Assembly: GCF_030719035.1 (NCBI RefSeq) | Contig: NZ_CP132203.1 | Span: forward strand, 806,001 to 870,000 | Length of the DNA: 64,000 bases | Source of the DNA: Hahella sp. HNIBRBA332 | GTDB lineage: Bacteria; Pseudomonadota; Gammaproteobacteria; Pseudomonadales; Oleiphilaceae | Direction of reading: 5' to 3' | Part shown: one piece after another, positions 61,388-64,000 of the stretch | Layout of the letters: every line of letters starts with the position of its first letter | Position numbering within the stretch: the stretch's first letter is position 1 | The notes under the pieces: generated by a model | Databases searched by the model: none | The model's input: the letters and a program-made list of their open reading frames with translations, nothing else | What the model was told of the DNA's origin: nothing | Translations under genes and position numbers: made by a program

Positions 61388-61702
61388 TCAGAAGTCTTGC
61401 TCAAAATTAAGCAATTTTTCTGCCACACTGCGTGAATTGATCTGATAGGATCCGTCGGCCAGCGCTTTTTTGATCTTCTCCACCCGCTCGTTATCCACGT
61501 CGGGCAGTTTCGCCAGTTGCTGTTCGACTTTTCTGATGTTTTGAGCCTGCGAGCTGAGGACGAATTTGTCCCCGGAATCTCCGCTTTTTTCGGGAGCCGC
61601 CGCATTTTTCCCGGCGTCTACATCGACTTTCTCAGTCTTCTGCAGATTTTCCCGGGACTTGATATCGTTCACTGGCGGTGAACCGACACCCTTGATATTC
61701 AT
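61388..61702 (-). CDS. flgM: Anti-sigma-28 factor FlgM
   Basis: A 104-residue protein that holds sigma-28 (FliA) inactive until it is exported through the finished hook. The C-terminal half has the family signature, DKFVLSSQAQNIRKVEQQLAKLPDVDNERVEKIKKALADGSYQI, with the sigma-binding helices. The N-terminal half is polar and probably disordered, as usual. An exact sigma-28 promoter lies 35-60 bp upstream, giving the classic feedback loop. flgN follows. Confidence 0.94.
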   Translation of the reverse strand: MNIKGVGSPPVNDIKSRENLQKTEKVDVDAGKNAAAPEKSGDSGDKFVLSSQAQNIRKVEQQLAKLPDVDNERVEKIKKALADGSYQINSRSVAEKLLNFEQDF

Positions 61703-61736
61703 GGCCTTACTCTCTTAAAAACTTTAATTACCTAAT

Positions 61737-61763
61737 TTATCGGCTCAATGCAGAGAAACTTTA
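61737..61763 (-). promoter_or_regulatory. Sigma-28 (FliA) promoter of flgMN
   Basis: Read on the minus strand, TAAAGTTT, exactly 11 bp, then GCCGATAA match the enteric sigma-28 consensus at every position. The -10 ends 35 bp before the flgM start codon. Control of flgM by the very sigma factor it inhibits is the known arrangement. Confidence 0.9.
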
Positions 61764-61827
61764 GCGAGATTTTTAGAATTATTTTGTGAACATCGCCACT
61801 CTAATTGAAATAGTGCCGCCGGTACGT

Positions 61828-62538
61828 TCACAAGGGCGTTTTGACGTGGCCTGATCCTATGACTTCCGCCCGCACCATGCGGTTGCTGGAGCTGTTCTTG
61901 ACCATGATCTGTTGACCGCGTCTGCCGTCCGCCATGGCGACTCCCGGCATCTTCACACTGAAATGGGAGGTGGCCGCTTCTATCACCACCATGTCGCCTT
62001 TATTAATAAGTTTAGGCGCTTCCAGCATATTTGGATAGGGCGCGGAGCCTGCTGTGACGGGACGTCGCGTGATCATGCCGACCACGTCTTCGGTATTGGT
62101 GTAGAAACCGTAGCGTAAGTCGATGATATTCAACTCTTTGGTTTCCAGGTCTTCCGGCGTCAGGGCGTAATCCCGAGGCACGGCGGACTTGATGGTCACA
62201 ATTTGTCTGTAGCGCTCCATTTGTACGGGCACGTAGATTTGCCACGGACTCGGGGAGTCGCAGCTTACCTTCAGCGTCAGTCGTCCGCCGTTGGAGCTGG
62301 CTTCCTTGACGGCTGGCGTCTGTTCGCAAGGAGAGAAGTTAAGGCGGGAGTCAGGTTCGGAAACCTCGTAGACAACCCGTTCTTGAAGCTGTTCAGCCGC
62401 CGCTGCGGCGAATCGCATCATAAACTCTTCCACCGCAACGGAAGTTTGTTGCCGCCAGACCGGAATGGAATTGCATAAGGCCGGGGCTGAAAAAACGAGA
62501 ATGCCGATATACATCAAGCCGGTTATGCGTATTTTCAT
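61828..62538 (-). CDS. flgA: Flagellar basal body P-ring formation protein FlgA
   Basis: A 236-residue periplasmic chaperone needed for P-ring assembly. A signal peptide is present (about 1-22; GLMYIGILVFSAPALC). The SAF-like C-terminal domain includes DYALTPEDLETKELNIIDLRYGFYTNTEDVVGMITRRPVTAG and the conserved NKGDMVVIEAATSHFSVKMPGVAMADGRRGQQIMVKNSSSNRMVRAEVIGSG, all typical of FlgA. It is divergent from cheV. A sigma-54-type promoter lies about 80-95 bp upstream. Confidence 0.95.
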   Translation of the reverse strand: MKIRITGLMYIGILVFSAPALCNSIPVWRQQTSVAVEEFMMRFAAAAAEQLQERVVYEVSEPDSRLNFSPCEQTPAVKEASSNGGRLTLKVSCDSPSPWQIYVPVQMERYRQIVTIKSAVPRDYALTPEDLETKELNIIDLRYGFYTNTEDVVGMITRRPVTAGSAPYPNMLEAPKLINKGDMVVIEAATSHFSVKMPGVAMADGRRGQQIMVKNSSSNRMVRAEVIGSGHVKTPL

Positions 62539-62615
62539 TTTTTGTCCTATGCTTTACTTAGCTACCGGGTAGCCGCTTGCGCGTCGCCAATAAAATGACG
62601 GTGTGCGACAAGGCA

Positions 62616-62631
62616 CGCAAAGTTTGTGCCG
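62616..62631 (-). promoter_or_regulatory. Candidate sigma-54 promoter of flgA
   Basis: On the minus strand, CGGCACAAACTTTGCG has the invariant GG and GC spaced by exactly 10 bp and matches TGGCAC-N5-TTGC at all but the first base. It lies about 80 bp before the flgA start. Control of early flagellar genes by sigma-54 and FleQ is known in pseudomonads. Confidence 0.65.
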
Positions 62632-62717
62632 GGCTGGCGAGCTCATGCGGGGCGCCATCTCGTCAGCGCTCCGATCCGATAGTTCGGTAATCTACAACAA
62701 ACAGCGGAGCGCCCTTT

Positions 62718-63662
62718 ATGGCCGGGGTATTAGACAGCGTAAACCAACGTACTCAGTTAGTCGGACAGAACCGCCTGGAGTTGCTCCTGTTTCGGCTGCA
62801 GGGTGAGCAGATATACGGAATCAACGTTTTCAAGGTTAAGGAAGTTCTGCAATGCCCGAAGCTGACAATGATGCCTAAACGACATCCTGTGGTCAGGGGC
62901 GTGGCCCATATTCGCGGTGAAACTATCCCTATACTCGACATGGGAATGGCTACAGGACAGATGCCTGTTCCCGAAAAAGACGTCAATAACTGCTTTGTCA
63001 TCATCACGGAATACAATCGCAAAACCCAGGGCTTTCTGGTGTCCGGGGTGGAGCGTATCGTCAATATGAATTGGGAAGATATGCATCCGCCGCCAAAAGG
63101 GGCGGGCAAAGACAATTATTTGACGGCGGTGACTCGCTTGGAAAATAAGCTGATTGAAGTCATTGATGTAGAGAAGATTCTCGCTGAGGTTTCTCCAACG
63201 CGGGATACCGTCGCGGATGAATTCATCGATAAGGAACTGGCCGCCAAAGCGATTGAACATAAAGTGCTGGTGGTGGACGACTCCACTGTGGCGCGACGCC
63301 AGATCGTGCATTGTATGGATGCGGTGGGCGTTGAGGTGGTCACAAAAAATGATGGCCGCCAGGCCTTGGATTATCTTCGCTCGCTGGTCGCCGACGGCAG
63401 CAACATCGACGACCATCTCAGCCTGATGATTTCAGATGTGGAGATGCCGGAGATGGATGGCTACACACTGACCACAAACTGTAAAAATGACCCTTCCCTG
63501 AAAAGCTTGTACATCATGTTGCACACGTCATTAAGCGGCGTATTTAACAAGGCGATGGTGGCGAAAGTCGGCGCGGATGATTTCATGGCCAAGTTCAACC
63601 CCGATGAGTTGGCGCAGAGAGTCACATCCGTGCTGAAAACGATAGAAGAAAGAAGACAATAA
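62718..63662 (+). CDS. cheV: CheV-type chemotaxis coupling protein, copy 2
   Basis: A 314-residue CheW-receiver protein. The CheW-like domain is at about 15-165. The receiver, at about 182-310, keeps Asp187-Asp188, the phosphoacceptor Asp240 in MISDVEMPEMDGY, Thr270/Ser271 and Lys292. It is the paralogue in the standard flgA-cheV-cheR context of Pseudomonas-type flagellar clusters, so it is likely the main CheV for flagellar chemotaxis, coupling receptors to CheA. It is divergent from flgA with about 180 bp between start codons. cheR follows on the same strand. Confidence 0.94.
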   Translation: MAGVLDSVNQRTQLVGQNRLELLLFRLQGEQIYGINVFKVKEVLQCPKLTMMPKRHPVVRGVAHIRGETIPILDMGMATGQMPVPEKDVNNCFVIITEYNRKTQGFLVSGVERIVNMNWEDMHPPPKGAGKDNYLTAVTRLENKLIEVIDVEKILAEVSPTRDTVADEFIDKELAAKAIEHKVLVVDDSTVARRQIVHCMDAVGVEVVTKNDGRQALDYLRSLVADGSNIDDHLSLMISDVEMPEMDGYTLTTNCKNDPSLKSLYIMLHTSLSGVFNKAMVAKVGADDFMAKFNPDELAQRVTSVLKTIEERRQ

Positions 63663-63731
63663 CACCGGCTGGCGTACTTACCTTCAGCTGTCGACGCGCA
63701 TAGCGCATAACTGGTCAGGGCGGGATTTTTT

Positions 63732-64000
63732 CTGGTTAATAACGCAGACTACGATAAGTTTCGGGATTTCCTCCAAAAAGCATGCGGCATTGTGCTTGGC
63801 GATAATAAGCAATACTTAGTGCAAAGCCGCCTGCGGCGGATCATGGCGGATGAGAAGATTGAGACCGTGGGCGAGCTGGTCGACAAAATGAGTCGATCCA
63901 TGCGCTCACCCTTGCGGGAAGCGGTGGTTGACGCCATGACCACCAATGAAACTCTGTGGTTCAGGGATGTTCATCCATTCCGGATTCTGGAAGAAAAAAT
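63732..64000 (+). CDS. cheR: Chemotaxis methyltransferase CheR (partial, runs off the end)
   Basis: The first 90 or so residues of CheR, which methylates chemoreceptor glutamates with SAM. The visible N-terminal domain reads DYDKFRDFLQKACGIVLGDNK, QYLVQSRLRRIM and VVDAMTTNETLWFRDVHPF, the last being the CheR hallmark. The frame contains no ATG, GTG or TTG between the upstream in-frame stop (63708-63710) and the conserved start. CTG at 63732, with GGCGGGA 6-7 bp upstream, is the best-placed candidate; the first in-frame ATG (63843) would delete conserved sequence. The 3' end lies outside the window. Confidence 0.85.
   Translation, partial: MVNNADYDKFRDFLQKACGIVLGDNKQYLVQSRLRRIMADEKIETVGELVDKMSRSMRSPLREAVVDAMTTNETLWFRDVHPFRILEEK

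Overview
The window looks like core chromosome from a marine gammaproteobacterium, most likely Hahella or a close relative in the Oceanospirillales/Pseudomonas-like branch. Three things point there: the smc-zipA-ligA block together with scpAB (an SMC-ScpAB condensin, not MukBEF), a Pseudomonas-type gltA / sdhCDAB-sucAB-lpdA-sucCD locus, and a flgNM-flgA-cheV-cheR flagellar module beside an AlkB alkane hydroxylase. The species name is inferred from protein style and gene order; no search was run. I see no rRNA, integrase, insertion sequence, prophage or CRISPR array. There is one tRNA (Gly, anticodon GCC).

Layout. 1-7.4 kb: a DUF2835 protein, a Nudix hydrolase, a secreted lytic transglycosylase behind proS, a hotdog thioesterase, a TetR regulator, a TIGR01777 epimerase, a CbiX-like protein and a DUF924 protein. 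7.6-15.5 kb: a second TetR regulator, tRNA-Gly, a first cheV, a MOSC protein, the ABC-F ATPase uup, a universal stress protein and several uncharacterised proteins. 16-23 kb: fadBA (beta-oxidation), a membrane-anchored coiled-coil protein, topA. 23-37.6 kb: a beta-hydroxyacid dehydrogenase, then gltA divergent from a ten-gene TCA run (sdhCDAB, sucAB, lpdA, sucCD) ending at a strong terminator. 37.8-41.5 kb: trpS-scpA-scpB-rluB, tightly packed. 41.5-45 kb: a diguanylate cyclase, alkB divergent from a GntR regulator, a DUF6316-like protein. 45-52.4 kb: smc, zipA, ligA. 52.6-59.7 kb: a large Calx-beta/propeller lipoprotein converging on an overlapping operon of diguanylate cyclase, periplasmic cyclophilin, mnmC and a CBS protein. 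60-64 kb: a fusion protein with an MshEN-like domain, then flgN, flgM and flgA (minus strand) and cheV-cheR (plus strand, running off the end).

How it fits together. Fatty-acid and alkane carbon (AlkB, FadBA) can enter the complete lower TCA cycle encoded here. ScpA/ScpB at 39-40 kb and SMC at 45 kb are the three parts of one chromosome-condensing complex. ZipA and LigA serve division and replication. The flagellar end shows both tiers of promoter control: a sigma-54-type site before flgA and an exact sigma-28 consensus before flgM.

I did not find a convincing new multi-gene system. The items most worth a second look are the MshEN-like domain fused to an exported domain (60.0 kb), a cheR with no ATG/GTG/TTG start in frame, a nested hairpin between sucB and lpdA, a structured gltA-sdhC intergenic region with a terminator-like end, candidate operators for the alkB GntR and the 4.3-kb TetR regulators, and the overlapping cyclase-cyclophilin-mnmC operon.
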